From an uncultured Bacteroidota bacterium (lineage in GTDB: Bacteria > Bacteroidota > Bacteroidia > B-17B0 > Aurantibacillaceae): 64,000 bases of DNA. Below are positions 18,335 to 26,184 of the stretch, in pieces. Position 1 is the stretch's first letter; every line of letters starts with the position of its first letter. The position numbers and the translations under genes are program-made. The DNA is taken from NCBI GenBank assembly GCA_903893815.1, contig CAITNS010000058.1, positions 62,001 through 126,000 of the forward strand, given 5' to 3'. The notes under the pieces were generated by a model that saw nothing but the letters and a program-made list of their open reading frames with translations, was not told the origin of the DNA and searched no databases.

Positions 18335-18342
18335 CAAATTTA
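18335..18342 (-). promoter_or_regulatory. TAnnTTTG box 4 nt before the biotin carrier gene
   Basis: TAAATTTG on the minus strand matches the Bacteroidota -7 consensus exactly and is followed by CTGT and then the ATG. This predicts transcription starting at or within a few bases of the start codon. Confidence 0.55.
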
Positions 18343-18356
18343 ATCTAAATTAATTC

Positions 18357-18391
18357 AAAAAAAAACGCCGCGAAGAAAATTCGAGGCGTTT
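18357..18391 (-). terminator. rho-independent terminator after the secreted T9SS-like gene
   Basis: On the minus strand the stem AAACGCC…GGCGTTT with inner pairs CGAA/TTCG is followed by nine T residues. It lies about 20 bp downstream of the stop codon of the 18413-19222 gene and just upstream of the biotin carrier promoter, so it separates the two units. Confidence 0.88.
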
Positions 18392-18412
18392 AGTGTTTTT
18401 TATAAGTTAAGA

Positions 18413-19222
18413 TTATTTTTTAATAAACTCAACCATTTTATTATCGTAGTTTAAGAAATAACCGCCTTTAGCTAAGTTAGACGCATCTACTGTTGAACCA
18501 AATCCGCGTTTTACAACGTTACCATATTGATCATAAATTTCGTACATCGTTTCAAATGGCTTGTCACCAGCTACAAAGCTAATATCTTTAGATACTTTTA
18601 TTGGAGCAAAAGCAATGTCAGGAACATCAGAAGTAAAAGAAACAGGCTTAGATAAACGTGGTTGACCGCTATAATCTGTTTGACGAACTCTAATTTGATT
18701 AGCTCCAGAATGAGGTACAATTTTAAAAGTGTAGTTATTTGTAGATGGTGTGCCAACCCCGTCAACTTCTCCTACTTTCACCCATTTGTTCCAACGGAAC
18801 TGCTCAACTGCAAATGCTAATTTACCAGTTTCTGATTTAGTAGACCATTTAACTGTTCCATCTTTATCAACTGTCATTACAATAACCTCAAACGTACTCT
18901 TAGGTTTTAAAACCTCAGAATTTAAAACTTTAGGTTTGCAATCTACTTTATGTTTAATTTTTATTTCAACCTTTTCGCCAATTGCTAATTTGTGTGGTTT
19001 GAAATCAATTTCAAAAGCACTTGAGTTTGTTTCATCAGTAGTAATATTTCCATTAACTAAAACCTCAGTTACGCAAAAACCAACCCCTCCACTACCAAAT
19101 GGATTTTGTACATATAAATTTTTACCCTGGTAATTTCCTTCTAAAATAATAACACCACCCTGAGCAAATCCTTTGATAGAAAAGATTAAGGAAAGAATTA
19201 GTATTGAATAAATTTGTTTCAT
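18413..19222 (-). CDS. secreted protein with T9SS type A-like C-terminal domain
   Basis: A 269-residue exported protein. The signal peptide is MKQIYSILILSLIFSIKGFAQ. The middle is a beta-rich region of unknown family with several short Ig-like stretches (about 30-215). The C-terminus, from about 225, reads YEIYDQYGNVVKRG…NLAKGGYFLNYDNKMVEFIKK, which has the layout of a type IX secretion sorting domain: hydrophobic strand, turn with G, then L..GGYFL and a terminal Lys-rich strand. Export across the outer membrane and surface anchoring or release are therefore likely. The mature function is unknown. It has its own terminator. Confidence 0.78.
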   Translation of the reverse strand: MKQIYSILILSLIFSIKGFAQGGVIILEGNYQGKNLYVQNPFGSGGVGFCVTEVLVNGNITTDETNSSAFEIDFKPHKLAIGEKVEIKIKHKVDCKPKVLNSEVLKPKSTFEVIVMTVDKDGTVKWSTKSETGKLAFAVEQFRWNKWVKVGEVDGVGTPSTNNYTFKIVPHSGANQIRVRQTDYSGQPRLSKPVSFTSDVPDIAFAPIKVSKDISFVAGDKPFETMYEIYDQYGNVVKRGFGSTVDASNLAKGGYFLNYDNKMVEFIKK

Positions 19223-19392
19223 AGTCTCGTTGTTTTAGCACGTCTGCAAAAAGTCTTACAATATTAAAACGATATTTGAGAAAAACAAAATAAAAAACGC
19301 TTTTTTATTGAAAAAATGTAAATTGTCAGTAAGATTTCCAAAATAGTCGATTAATTATTATATTTAGGCAGTCTTAGTTTTTAAATACCTAT

Positions 19393-21087
19393 ATGAATTT
19401 TAACATTTCAATTTTACTACTAGTCTCTTCCCTGGCGTTTTATAGCTGTAAAGATGGTGTGAATAGCGGTAATGATAAACACTCTGATAAAAGTGGCGGT
19501 ACTTTTGTAATGGTTGAAAACATTGAGATTGGAAGCCTTTACCCTATTTCTGTTACTAATCAAGTTGAAGCATTGGTTGTAGCTCAAATACACGAATCCT
19601 TATTGAGATTAGATGCTAAAACATTAGAAGTTCTTCCGGGATTAGCCCAAAAATGGGAAACTTCTGCTGATGGAAAAAAAATAACCTTTCATTTAACAAA
19701 AGGCGCTCATTTTCAAGACGATAAGTGTTACGCAGAAGGAAAAGGCCCTGAAATTACAAGTAAAGATATTTTATTTAGCTTAACTAATATCTGTACAAAT
19801 ACAAACGACAATTACCAATTTAACACCCTTTTAAAGGGAAGATTGGCTGGAGCTGAGGATTTTTTTGATAAAAAAACTTCGGCTATTTCAGGAATAAAAA
19901 TTATTGATGACTATACTTTTTCTTTAGAGTTAGTAAATCCAAGTTTAAGTTTTTTAAAATTACTAGCAAACCCAGCAGCTGCTATTATCAGCGAAACTGC
20001 TTTTAAAACATATGGTAACAATTTAAAAACTGGTGCTGGTCCTTTTATGTATGATGCCACTTCAAATAAAGATAAAATTGTATTGCTTAAAAACCCAAAT
20101 TACTTTTTAAAAGATAGTTCTGGCTACACATTACCATATTTAGATACAGTTGTTGTATTAGTTGCTCCATCCATTGAAGATGGTTTATCCATGTTTGAAA
20201 ATCAACAAATTGATTTAATCAATACCCTACCCTCAGTAAGAGTAAAAGATGTGGTTGAAAAAAATATTAAAGAATTTATCAGTCATCCACCAAAATCCTT
20301 GTTACAAAGGGAACCAGAGATGTTAAGCCAGTTTTATATATTTAACACTAAACAAAAACCTTTTGATAATGCTAAAGTTCGTCAAGCAATTAATTATGCG
20401 ATTGATAGAGAAAAATTAGTTGATAACGTATTGCAAGGACAAGCTATTGGTGCAGCTATTCATGGTATTACACCTAATACATTTACTGGTTATGATATTA
20501 AAAAAATTAATGGTTACACTTTAGATATTGAAAAAGCTAAAAAATTATTATCTGAAGCTGGATTCCCTAACGGAAAAGGCTTTCCAGAGGTTAGATTATT
20601 AGTGAACTCAGGGAATTCACGAAATAGCTCTGTAGGGGTTGAATTGCAAAAACAACTGAAACAAAATTTAAATATCAACGTCAATTTCGAATCCTTACCA
20701 AATATTCAAAAATACGAGTTACAAATGCATGGCAAAGGTGACATTTTTAGAGATGCTTGGGTAGCTGATTTTTCGAGCCCTGAATCATTTTTAAGCTTAT
20801 TTGTTGGTGATGCCGTTCCTTCTGATACAAGCTCCTCTAGCTATCCTAACACTTCTCGTTATCAAAACGCAAACTATGATTTTAATTTTAAAAAAGGTCG
20901 GGATTCAAACAATAAAGATTCTAGTTATGCTTATTTTATGCGAGCAGAACAAACATTAATGGATGATGCTGTTATTATTCCTTTGTGGTATGAAGGCTCT
21001 TATCGTTTACTAACAAATAAAGTAAAAGGATTACACCTAAACGCAATGCGTTACTACGATTTAACAAAAACATACAAAGTAAAATAA
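19393..21087 (+). CDS. peptide-type ABC transporter substrate-binding lipoprotein
   Basis: A 564-residue SBP_bac_5 family protein (OppA/DppA type) that captures oligopeptides or similar solutes. The signal peptide ends in the lipobox AFYSC, so Cys19 is the lipidated residue. Family features include SLYPISVTNQVEALV (N-terminal), LAQKWETSADGKKITFHL near residue 95, and FNTKQKPFDNAKVRQAINYAIDR near 330, the characteristic VRQAinyAiDr segment. No permease or ATPase genes are adjacent, so the partner transporter is elsewhere or the protein works alone. Starts a plus-strand run with the J-domain gene 51 bp downstream. Confidence 0.92.
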   Translation: MNFNISILLLVSSLAFYSCKDGVNSGNDKHSDKSGGTFVMVENIEIGSLYPISVTNQVEALVVAQIHESLLRLDAKTLEVLPGLAQKWETSADGKKITFHLTKGAHFQDDKCYAEGKGPEITSKDILFSLTNICTNTNDNYQFNTLLKGRLAGAEDFFDKKTSAISGIKIIDDYTFSLELVNPSLSFLKLLANPAAAIISETAFKTYGNNLKTGAGPFMYDATSNKDKIVLLKNPNYFLKDSSGYTLPYLDTVVVLVAPSIEDGLSMFENQQIDLINTLPSVRVKDVVEKNIKEFISHPPKSLLQREPEMLSQFYIFNTKQKPFDNAKVRQAINYAIDREKLVDNVLQGQAIGAAIHGITPNTFTGYDIKKINGYTLDIEKAKKLLSEAGFPNGKGFPEVRLLVNSGNSRNSSVGVELQKQLKQNLNINVNFESLPNIQKYELQMHGKGDIFRDAWVADFSSPESFLSLFVGDAVPSDTSSSSYPNTSRYQNANYDFNFKKGRDSNNKDSSYAYFMRAEQTLMDDAVIIPLWYEGSYRLLTNKVKGLHLNAMRYYDLTKTYKVK

Positions 21088-21138
21088 TAGTTCTAAATTT
21101 TATATTTCCAGTTAATTTGGAAAGACAGTTTTATTTAA

Positions 21139-22080
21139 ATGGCAGATTATTATTCAATATTAGGGCTTACTAAAACAGCCACTGAAATTGAAATAAAGGC
21201 TGCTTTTAGGCGTTTGGCAAAGATTTATCATCCCGATAAAAATCCAAACGATCCAAATTCTAAACACCTTTTTGAGAATATACTAAGAGCATATAATGTG
21301 CTTAGTAATCCTCATTCTAGAAAGCGATACGATAATTCAAATTTTACTATTGTATCACAAACACATAAACCACATAGGCCTGGTCAACCCAAACAAAAAG
21401 ATTATTCGTTTACGGAAGAGGATTTAAAACGCAGAGAGTACTACAAAAAACATTATCAGGCTAAAAAAAATACCGTTAATCAAACACCTCAAAAACCACA
21501 TTACAGCGATTACAAATACATTTTGTATGCCACGCCTATTGCAGTTGGCCTGTTGATGCTTATTATGTCTATTTTTAGTGCAGAGCCTTCAATAGAAACG
21601 ATTTCACAAAAAACTGAAGAGGTATCACCACAAACAAAAACTTCTATTACAATGGTAAACGGAGATAAACCATATAGCGGTTATTTTGGAAACTTAAAAT
21701 TGTATGAAACACCACATCATTTAAAAATAAATAATTCGAGTAATTATGATGCTGTAATTGCTGTGTTTGATAAAAAAACAAATAACTATTTGCAGCATTC
21801 TTACTTGCAAGCCTACTATTCTATTGAGTTTTCAAAACTTCCTGATGCAGGTGTTTATTGGAAATGTGTATTAGGGAAGGATTGGAATACAGATAGAGCT
21901 TTTTTGGATACAACTATTTATGGAGGATTTGACAGTATTGTGCAATTTCAGAATTGGAAAACTTCTCCCGTTGCATTTTCAAAAAATGCAGATGATGAAA
22001 TTTATATTTTATACGCAATTAATCCAGATTCGAAAAACAAACAATATATTAGTAACGATATTGAGTTTTTTAAGAAGTAG
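21139..22080 (+). CDS. membrane-anchored J-domain protein with C-terminal periplasmic domain
   Basis: A 313-residue protein. Residues 1-65 form a J domain (YYSILGL…IYHPDKNPNDPN…RKRYD) with the HPD tripeptide at 31-33, which stimulates Hsp70 (DnaK) ATPase. A charged linker is followed by a single transmembrane segment near 128-148 (YILYATPIAVGLLMLIMSIF). The remaining 160 residues are a beta-rich domain (YSGYFGNLKLYETPHHLKI…) that I do not assign to a family. The J domain must be cytoplasmic, so the C-terminal part should be periplasmic. Only 5 bp separate it from the hydrolase gene. Confidence 0.85.
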   Translation: MADYYSILGLTKTATEIEIKAAFRRLAKIYHPDKNPNDPNSKHLFENILRAYNVLSNPHSRKRYDNSNFTIVSQTHKPHRPGQPKQKDYSFTEEDLKRREYYKKHYQAKKNTVNQTPQKPHYSDYKYILYATPIAVGLLMLIMSIFSAEPSIETISQKTEEVSPQTKTSITMVNGDKPYSGYFGNLKLYETPHHLKINNSSNYDAVIAVFDKKTNNYLQHSYLQAYYSIEFSKLPDAGVYWKCVLGKDWNTDRAFLDTTIYGGFDSIVQFQNWKTSPVAFSKNADDEIYILYAINPDSKNKQYISNDIEFFKK

Positions 22081-22085
22081 AAACA

Positions 22086-22883
22086 ATGCTAAAAACCACG
22101 CAATTTAAAAAAGGAACAGTAACTTTTTCTGATACAGGAAAAGGCAGAGCCGTTGTGTTGCTGCATGGTTTTTTAGGTTCACACAAAATTTGGAATAGCA
22201 CCATTGAATCTCTTTCAAAATCGTTTAGAGTGATTGCTATTGATTTACCAGGGCATGGCGACACTGATTGTTTTGGTTATGTGCACACATCTGAATTAAT
22301 TGCTAAAGCTGTAAAAGCGGTGATGGATAGTTTACGATTAAAAAAATATGTGATTGTTGGACACAGCATGGGCGGCTACGCTGGCTTAGCATTTGCTGAT
22401 TTATTTCCTGATAATTTACGTGGATTATGTCTATACCACTCTACTGCTTTTGCTGATACAGAAGAAAAAAAACGCGACAGAACACGTTCTATTAAAGTGG
22501 TGAAAGCCAATCATAAGATTTATACGACTGAGGTTATCAAAAATTTATTTGCTACTAAAAATGCCAAATATTTAAAAGAAGAAATTGCTTTCGCACAAAA
22601 AATTGCCGCACAAACCTCTAAGCAATCTATTATTGCCTCCTTAGAGGGTATGAAAGATAGACCAAACAGAGATATTATTTTAGGAATGGCACACTACCCT
22701 ATTATGATGGTAATTGGCGAATTAGACAATGTATTGCCTTATCAGCAATTACTAGAACAATCAGAAATGATAAGAGAAAAACACTTACTTTATTTAGAAC
22801 ATGATGGACACATGGGATTTTTGGAAAGCCCTAGGCAAAGTAATGTCGCTTTGAATAAATTTTTGAGAGTTTGTTTTAAATAA
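22086..22883 (+). CDS. alpha/beta-fold hydrolase
   Basis: A 265-residue cytosolic serine hydrolase. Ser94 sits in the nucleophile elbow VGHSMGGYAGL; the oxyanion region is LLHGFLGSHKIW near residue 26; the acid is probably the Asp of VIGELDNVLPY and the base the His of EHDGHMGFLE. The closest general type is the MenH/BioH/haloalkane-dehalogenase-like group, but the substrate cannot be inferred. It lies 5 bp after the J-domain gene, so cotranscription is likely. Confidence 0.85.
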   Translation: MLKTTQFKKGTVTFSDTGKGRAVVLLHGFLGSHKIWNSTIESLSKSFRVIAIDLPGHGDTDCFGYVHTSELIAKAVKAVMDSLRLKKYVIVGHSMGGYAGLAFADLFPDNLRGLCLYHSTAFADTEEKKRDRTRSIKVVKANHKIYTTEVIKNLFATKNAKYLKEEIAFAQKIAAQTSKQSIIASLEGMKDRPNRDIILGMAHYPIMMVIGELDNVLPYQQLLEQSEMIREKHLLYLEHDGHMGFLESPRQSNVALNKFLRVCFK

Positions 22884-22963
22884 CAAGAAGAGATAAAAGG
22901 GATTGAAGAGACAATTTGACTAAAGAGACAAAAAAAATAAATTATTTATATTATAAGTAGAAG

Positions 22964-23461
22964 ATGAACATAGAATTTATAAACGCCCAACAAACCGATT
23001 TACAAAAAATTGTAGCAACCTACAATTCAACAGTTGCTTCACGTTTAGTTACTGCCGACTTAGAACCTGTAGCTGTTGAAAGTAAACAAGCTTGGTTTGA
23101 CGCGCACAGCGAAAATCGTCGTCCATTATGGATCATCGAAGTAGAAGGTGTATATGCGGGCTGGATGAGTTTTAATTCGTTTTACGGAAGGCCAGCTTAT
23201 GATGGAACCGTAGAAGTAAGTATTTATTTAGAAGAAAGTGCCCGAGGAAAAGGGTTAGGTAAAATTTGCCTGCAAAAAGCATTTGATGCTTGCCAGGAAT
23301 TACATATCAAAACACTTTTAGGTTTTATTTTTGATCATAACGAACCTAGTTTGCAATTGTTTTATAAAATGGGCTTCGAAAAATGGGCTCATCTTCCAAA
23401 GATTGCTAATATGATAGATGCTGAAAGAGGCTTGATTATATTGGGGAAAAGAATATTATAG
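22964..23461 (+). CDS. GNAT N-acetyltransferase, phosphinothricin/methionine sulfoximine type
   Basis: A 165-residue GNAT protein transferring acetyl from acetyl-CoA to an amino group. The acetyl-CoA binding loop is ESARGKGLGKICLQKAF (Arg/Gln-x-x-Gly-x-Gly/Ala motif A). The N-terminal segment IVATYNSTVASRLVTADLEPV and the later LLGFIFDHNEPSLQLFYKMGFEKW are typical of the PAT/YncA group that detoxifies phosphinothricin, methionine sulfoximine or related amino acids. The substrate is not proven. Probably monocistronic, 80 bp after the hydrolase gene. Confidence 0.87.
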   Translation: MNIEFINAQQTDLQKIVATYNSTVASRLVTADLEPVAVESKQAWFDAHSENRRPLWIIEVEGVYAGWMSFNSFYGRPAYDGTVEVSIYLEESARGKGLGKICLQKAFDACQELHIKTLLGFIFDHNEPSLQLFYKMGFEKWAHLPKIANMIDAERGLIILGKRIL

Positions 23462-23474
23462 TGAATATTAATAT

Positions 23475-23906
23475 TTAATTATCCATTGCGGTTAACCTTA
23501 TTGTATATGCGTTTTTATTCTCAATATCTATTTTCCTGAAAAACTTAAATGTCCTTGAATCTGAATTAATTTGATATTGCTTATCTGCATTTCTAATTTT
23601 AAATATTTTTTGTTTTTCAACAATGAATGAGTCCCTTCCATCACCTTGCCAAATTTTACCGTCTGAATCATAAGCATAATAAAAATAACAACTGTCTTTT
23701 AAATTACCTTCAACTAAATTCCGTGTCTCAAAGGGATCAATGTAATACCAACCTGTGCTGTACCATCCTTTATAATCTGCCGTATTTAAATAATAAGTTA
23801 AAGCAACGTAAACAGAATTTTTATGATCATTACTAAATACTAGCTGTGCCTGAAATTTATTCAAGTAAAAGAACAAAAATAAACAAATAAAAACAATTTT
23901 TCTCAT
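23475..23906 (-). CDS. secreted DUF1036-like protein
   Basis: A 143-residue protein with signal peptide MRKIVFICLFLFFYLNKFQAQ. The body (VYVALTYYLNTADYKGWYSTGWYYIDPFETRNLV…YYAYDSDGKIWQGD) follows the DUF1036 pattern, in which a conserved W..GW..I/V.P and YYAYA…W are spread over about 80 residues. The role of the family is unknown. Convergent with the GNAT gene (13 bp between stops), and 29 bp downstream of the PEGA lipoprotein gene on its own strand. Confidence 0.75.
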   Translation of the reverse strand: MRKIVFICLFLFFYLNKFQAQLVFSNDHKNSVYVALTYYLNTADYKGWYSTGWYYIDPFETRNLVEGNLKDSCYFYYAYDSDGKIWQGDGRDSFIVEKQKIFKIRNADKQYQINSDSRTFKFFRKIDIENKNAYTIRLTAMDN

Positions 23907-23935
23907 AATGCTTTTATTGTCTAACTGTTTAAAAA

Positions 23936-24505
23936 TTACTTTTTACTTACATTCATATAAGGCACTTCTACTTCAATTTGTTTACCATTTTTTTTCTGTA
24001 CAGTTATTACTATTTTATTTGGATACGCTATCTTAACTATACCCTCTTGATTTTTATACTCATCATTTGAAAAGTAAACAATATCACCAGTATTAAATTT
24101 AATATCATTTGCCTTTGAATCAGAATCCAACACTAAATTATATTCTATTTTATTTGGATAGGCTCTATAAATTGCCCCATCAGCAAAATCAATAGCTAAC
24201 CAAACAATTCCGGTAACAATATCTCCAACTAATGCCCCCATTTTCATTTTCCTTACAAGTGTTACCTTTTGAGTTTCGTAACCATCAGCCTTTATTTCAA
24301 CAGTTGCTCCAGCTTTCAAACTATTTTTAGATATTTTTATCTTACATGGTGCTGTGCCTTCATAGCTCCCATTAACATATACCTTTGCTGATACTGGAGA
24401 GCCGTCTTTTACTTTGACTTTACATTTAGTGCCACTAAAAATAGTAGCACAGCTACTCATAAGAAATAAACAGCTAACAGCAAATAATAATATTATTTTT
24501 TTCAT
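23936..24505 (-). CDS. PEGA-like domain lipoprotein
   Basis: A 189-residue lipoprotein with lipobox LMSSC at Cys19. The residues from about 38 to 85 (AKVYVNGSYEGTAPCKIKI…GATVEIKADGYET) match the PEGA-like surface-layer repeat: a short beta-sandwich that often tethers to glycans or carries turn-repeat YxNGxxxGxtP. A hydrophobic stretch (MGALVGDIVTGIVWLAIDF) and a C-terminal region of about 70 residues complete it. Attached to the inner face of the outer membrane by inference. Function unknown. Confidence 0.78.
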   Translation of the reverse strand: MKKIILLFAVSCLFLMSSCATIFSGTKCKVKVKDGSPVSAKVYVNGSYEGTAPCKIKISKNSLKAGATVEIKADGYETQKVTLVRKMKMGALVGDIVTGIVWLAIDFADGAIYRAYPNKIEYNLVLDSDSKANDIKFNTGDIVYFSNDEYKNQEGIVKIAYPNKIVITVQKKNGKQIEVEVPYMNVSKK

Positions 24506-24650
24506 AATTGTAATTAGATAAAATTTTTTGAAACAAAGTAAATTAAAGAATTTTTAACAAAAAGCTCGGCTTTGTTTACGCTATGTTTTTTAAAACGAAC
24601 GTACTACATATTAAAATAACCGTCACTTGTACAATATCACATTAAGAAAT

Positions 24651-24926
24651 TTATTGACGATAAAGTTTAATAATAAACATATTGTAGTAAAAAGAAACTT
24701 GATTGCCTAGTTTGAAAGTAAATATTTTATCACATACATTTATTATATTATTCGATTCAATTGGTTTTTTATTACCAGACAAAATAATTTTAAATTTACA
24801 TTCGTCTTTTAACATAATTTTTCTTTCGTCAATTCTGTTACGATAATTTATTCTATTGTAATTAATTTTAAACTGCGCGTATACAACAGTATTTAAAATA
24901 AATAGTATATAAATTATAGATTTCAT
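24651..24926 (-). CDS. small secreted protein of unknown function
   Basis: About 91 residues, starting best at the ATG 24924-24926 (MKSIIYILFILNTVVYAQ is a signal peptide); the track start at 24932 is a TTG. The mature part is Asn/Arg/Lys-rich with two Cys. I do not recognise a family. Base composition is more AT-rich than the flanking genes. It could be a fast-evolving species-specific secreted protein or an unrecognised inhibitor/structural peptide. Confidence that it is a real gene is moderate, because the ORF is short and the signal peptide is the main support. Confidence 0.5.
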   Translation of the reverse strand: MKSIIYILFILNTVVYAQFKINYNRINYRNRIDERKIMLKDECKFKIILSGNKKPIESNNIINVCDKIFTFKLGNQVSFYYNMFIIKLYRQ

Positions 24927-24935
24927 AAACAATTA

Positions 24936-25015
24936 AAAGAGGCTGCCTGAAAAAAATTACATTAAAATATTATAATCTGTAGATTACCATTTAAATATTA
25001 TTTAGCAGCCTCTTT
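24936..25015 (-). terminator. inverted repeat GAGGCTGC, terminator with a long loop
   Basis: On the minus strand AAAGAGGCTGC at the left end of the transcript pairs with GCAGCCTCTTT 57 nt later, followed by T-rich sequence. It lies directly after the small lipoprotein gene (25022-25303) and so can act as its terminator. The loop is far longer than usual and holds a minor palindrome (AATCTGTAGATT), so it may be a terminator interrupted by an insertion. Confidence 0.55.
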
Positions 25016-25021
25016 CTTTTT

Positions 25022-25303
25022 TTACTTTAAAGAACAAGCTGTATTTAAATCATCATAAGACACATTGTCTGTATCAGCTACTAATTCATCATTAAGACTG
25101 TTCATTTGATCTTCTGACTGATTACAAGCGGACTCCGCTTGCTTTTCCTTCATTTTCTCAGTTAGTTCAATAACCTCTGTTGTAGATGTTATAACTCCAG
25201 AAACATCTGCAGTTGTTACACATTCACAAGAGTAAACTTTTTTGCAACTTGTAATTGATGATACACTTGCAATAACCATTGCTGTAATAAATAATTTTTT
25301 CAT
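25022..25303 (-). CDS. small lipoprotein of unknown function
   Basis: 93 residues with the lipobox SITSC, giving a lipidated Cys at residue 20, and a mature chain that begins CKKVYSCECVTT. It contains four more Cys residues after the lipidated one (three in the first 15 mature residues), which suggests a disulfide-bonded small domain. The rest is acidic (Glu/Asp-rich) with SEDQMNSLNDELVADTD. No family recognised. Stand-alone gene with an inverted-repeat terminator directly after its stop. Confidence 0.72.
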   Translation of the reverse strand: MKKLFITAMVIASVSSITSCKKVYSCECVTTADVSGVITSTTEVIELTEKMKEKQAESACNQSEDQMNSLNDELVADTDNVSYDDLNTACSLK

Positions 25304-25421
25304 TTTCTTTAGTTTTTAAAATTAATAAAACAAAGAAAACGAAAGATGTTTAATTAAATATAGCGACTTTTTTTACGTCCTATTTTTAATAATAATCGCT
25401 TGATAATTGAGAATAATCACT

Positions 25422-26180
25422 TTAAGATTTATTTTTTTGAAGCAACTTTTCTAAAAATTCTTTTTTGTTCCTATCTGAAACATCTAATCGAATATCATTT
25501 TCTAACACCACATGAGTGCCATCATTTTTGACATATTTTTTAATTAGATTAAGATTTACAATATATGATTTATGAATTCGGTAAAATGTTTCGTTTGGCA
25601 ATAATTCTTCTATAAGTTTAAGTAGTTTGCTAGTAATAATTTTTTTACCGTTTATTAAATGAACAATTGTATAACTACTATCAGCCTCGCAATATAAAAT
25701 ATCAGTCGTTTTAACCATAGTATATCCTTGAATATCCGGTAATGCAATTTTATTAAATTCGGTAGGTCTATTGGTCATGTTATCAATTAGCAACTCTAAC
25801 CTTTGTTCTTTTAATTCAATTTTTTGTTTATTTTTAAATCTAACCATTGCTTGCTGTAATTGCCTGTAATCAATAGGTTTAGTTAAATAATCAAGCGCAG
25901 CAATACGAAATGCTTTTATTGCATATTCCTCGTAAGCAGATGTAAATATGGTTGTAAATGTTGGATTTTTAATTTTATCAAATAATGTAAATCCATTTCC
26001 GTTGGGCATTTCAATATCTAAAAACACAATGTCTGGAGACAATTGTTGTATAAGATTCACAGCATCATCTACATTATTGCCCGTAGCCAACATATTTATT
26101 TCCGGACAATATAACGCTATTGTTTTCTTTAAACTTTCTCTAGCATTTATTTCATCATCTATAATGATTGCCTTTATCAT
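25422..26180 (-). CDS. LytTR-family response regulator
   Basis: A 252-residue regulator: receiver domain (about 1-120) with Asp55 in IVFLDIEMPNGNG, and a C-terminal LytTR DNA-binding domain (about 145-250) with FYRIHKSYIVNLNLIKKY. The pairing with a LytS-type kinase (4 bp upstream) is the standard AgrA/LytR system arrangement. The regulator should act on genes near or far that bear paired 9-bp LytTR sites; such sites were not searched for systematically here. Confidence 0.93.
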   Translation of the reverse strand: MIKAIIIDDEINARESLKKTIALYCPEINMLATGNNVDDAVNLIQQLSPDIVFLDIEMPNGNGFTLFDKIKNPTFTTIFTSAYEEYAIKAFRIAALDYLTKPIDYRQLQQAMVRFKNKQKIELKEQRLELLIDNMTNRPTEFNKIALPDIQGYTMVKTTDILYCEADSSYTIVHLINGKKIITSKLLKLIEELLPNETFYRIHKSYIVNLNLIKKYVKNDGTHVVLENDIRLDVSDRNKKEFLEKLLQKNKS

Positions 26181-26184
26181 ATAT

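Noticed and set aside
24936-25015. GAGGCTGC inverted repeat as a MITE or IS end
   Set aside because: No target duplication or transposase; its place directly after a gene and the T-run fit a terminator better.
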